Below are positions 63,810 through 64,000 of a stretch of DNA of 64,000 nucleotides, piece after piece (position 1 is the first letter of the stretch; the number at the start of each line of letters is the position of its first letter). The position numbers and the translations under genes are program-made. Source of the DNA: Lancefieldella parvula (lineage in GTDB: Bacteria; Actinomycetota; Coriobacteriia; Coriobacteriales; Atopobiaceae); the NCBI GenBank assembly GCA_023300185.1, contig CP097092.1, positions 806,001 through 870,000 of the forward strand, in the 5' to 3' direction. The notes under the pieces were generated by a model, which was given only the letters and a program-made list of their open reading frames with translations, had not been told where the DNA came from and made no database searches.

Positions 63810-64000
63810 ATGGATTTTAAAAAGATTCAAGAGATTTTTTCTAGTTACTATCTGGCTATTCCAGACTATCAAAGGGATTATTCCTGGACAGAAGCTGAGA
63901 TTTCAACCCTTTTTGATGATATTAAAAATTTAATGATTAACAACTCTAATGAAGAACATTTCCTAGGTGCTATTGTTACTACTAGTTTTGATAGTGAGTC
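63810..64000 (+). CDS. DUF262 domain protein (GmrS-like), 3'-truncated by the window edge
   Basis: The first 63 codons read MDFKKIQEIFSSYYLAIPDY then QRDYSWTEAEI, a DUF262 N-terminus with the IPxYQRxYxW motif, followed by FLGAIV. DUF262 occurs in GmrSD-type modification-dependent restriction enzymes and related phage-defence proteins, where it hydrolyses nucleotides. GAAAGGA precedes the ATG. The upstream 140 bases are very AT-rich. The rest lies outside the window, so subtype and any GmrD partner are unknown. Confidence 0.75.
   Translation, partial: MDFKKIQEIFSSYYLAIPDYQRDYSWTEAEISTLFDDIKNLMINNSNEEHFLGAIVTTSFDSE

Overview
The window reads as chromosomal DNA of a low-to-mid-GC anaerobic actinobacterium, most likely an Atopobiaceae member (Coriobacteriia; Lancefieldella/Atopobium-like). 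This is an inference from gene content: PPDK next to a DUF299 protein, the methylerythritol-phosphate genes dxr/ispG/ispH, TrmFO, a Cmk-PlsC fusion, Hcp with an HcpR-like regulator, and sortase-anchored Cna-B-like surface proteins.

Layout. 1-5.3 kb: 3' part of glyS, a half-length DUF299 protein and ppdK. 5.3-13.1 kb: dgt-like, rplS, rnhB, then yraN-comM-dprA-trmFO-xerC. 13.2-23.7 kb: the translation, envelope and isoprenoid block rpsB-tsf-pyrH-frr-uppS-cdsA-dxr-rseP-ispG-proS. 23.7-25.6 kb: three tRNAs (Ala, a CAT tRNA, Val), two small membrane proteins and a VOC protein. 25.7-28.4 kb: two paralogous cell-wall-anchored proteins. 28.4-51.6 kb: housekeeping genes (ABC-F, M50 protease, scpAB, rluB, phosphatase, cmk-plsC, ispH, DUF512, der, plsY, gpsA, rpe, cysteine desulfurase, zinc-ribbon protein, coaBC, nfo, a second ABC-F, heterodimeric ABC exporter). 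51.7-52.2 kb: tRNA-Pro and an MGMT-like protein. 52.3-60.5 kb: an AT-rich island with a decayed serine recombinase and the operon hsdM-hsdS-(HEPN-like)-hsdR-(Abi-like). 60.6-63.6 kb: msrA and a Crp/Fnr regulator divergent from hcp. 63.8-64 kb: the start of a DUF262 (GmrS-like) gene, cut by the window end.

Three observations stand out. First, the octamer GGCGAGAA (extended TGGCGAGAA) occurs about 32 times on both strands, against about two expected by chance. It forms arms of transcription terminators and is absent from the defence island. This is how a DNA uptake sequence behaves, and dprA and comM are present. Second, at least 14 single-base frameshifts break housekeeping genes, 11 of them between 35.9 and 50.2 kb. 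Thirteen are repaired by removing one base of a doubled base and one by adding an A, and every repaired protein has its family's normal length. Sequence error is the simplest explanation. Third, the defence operon embeds a HEPN-like gene and an abortive-infection-type gene within a type I restriction system, and a second defence-type gene lies just beyond hcp.

No CRISPR array, rRNA, intact insertion sequence or replication origin was seen.
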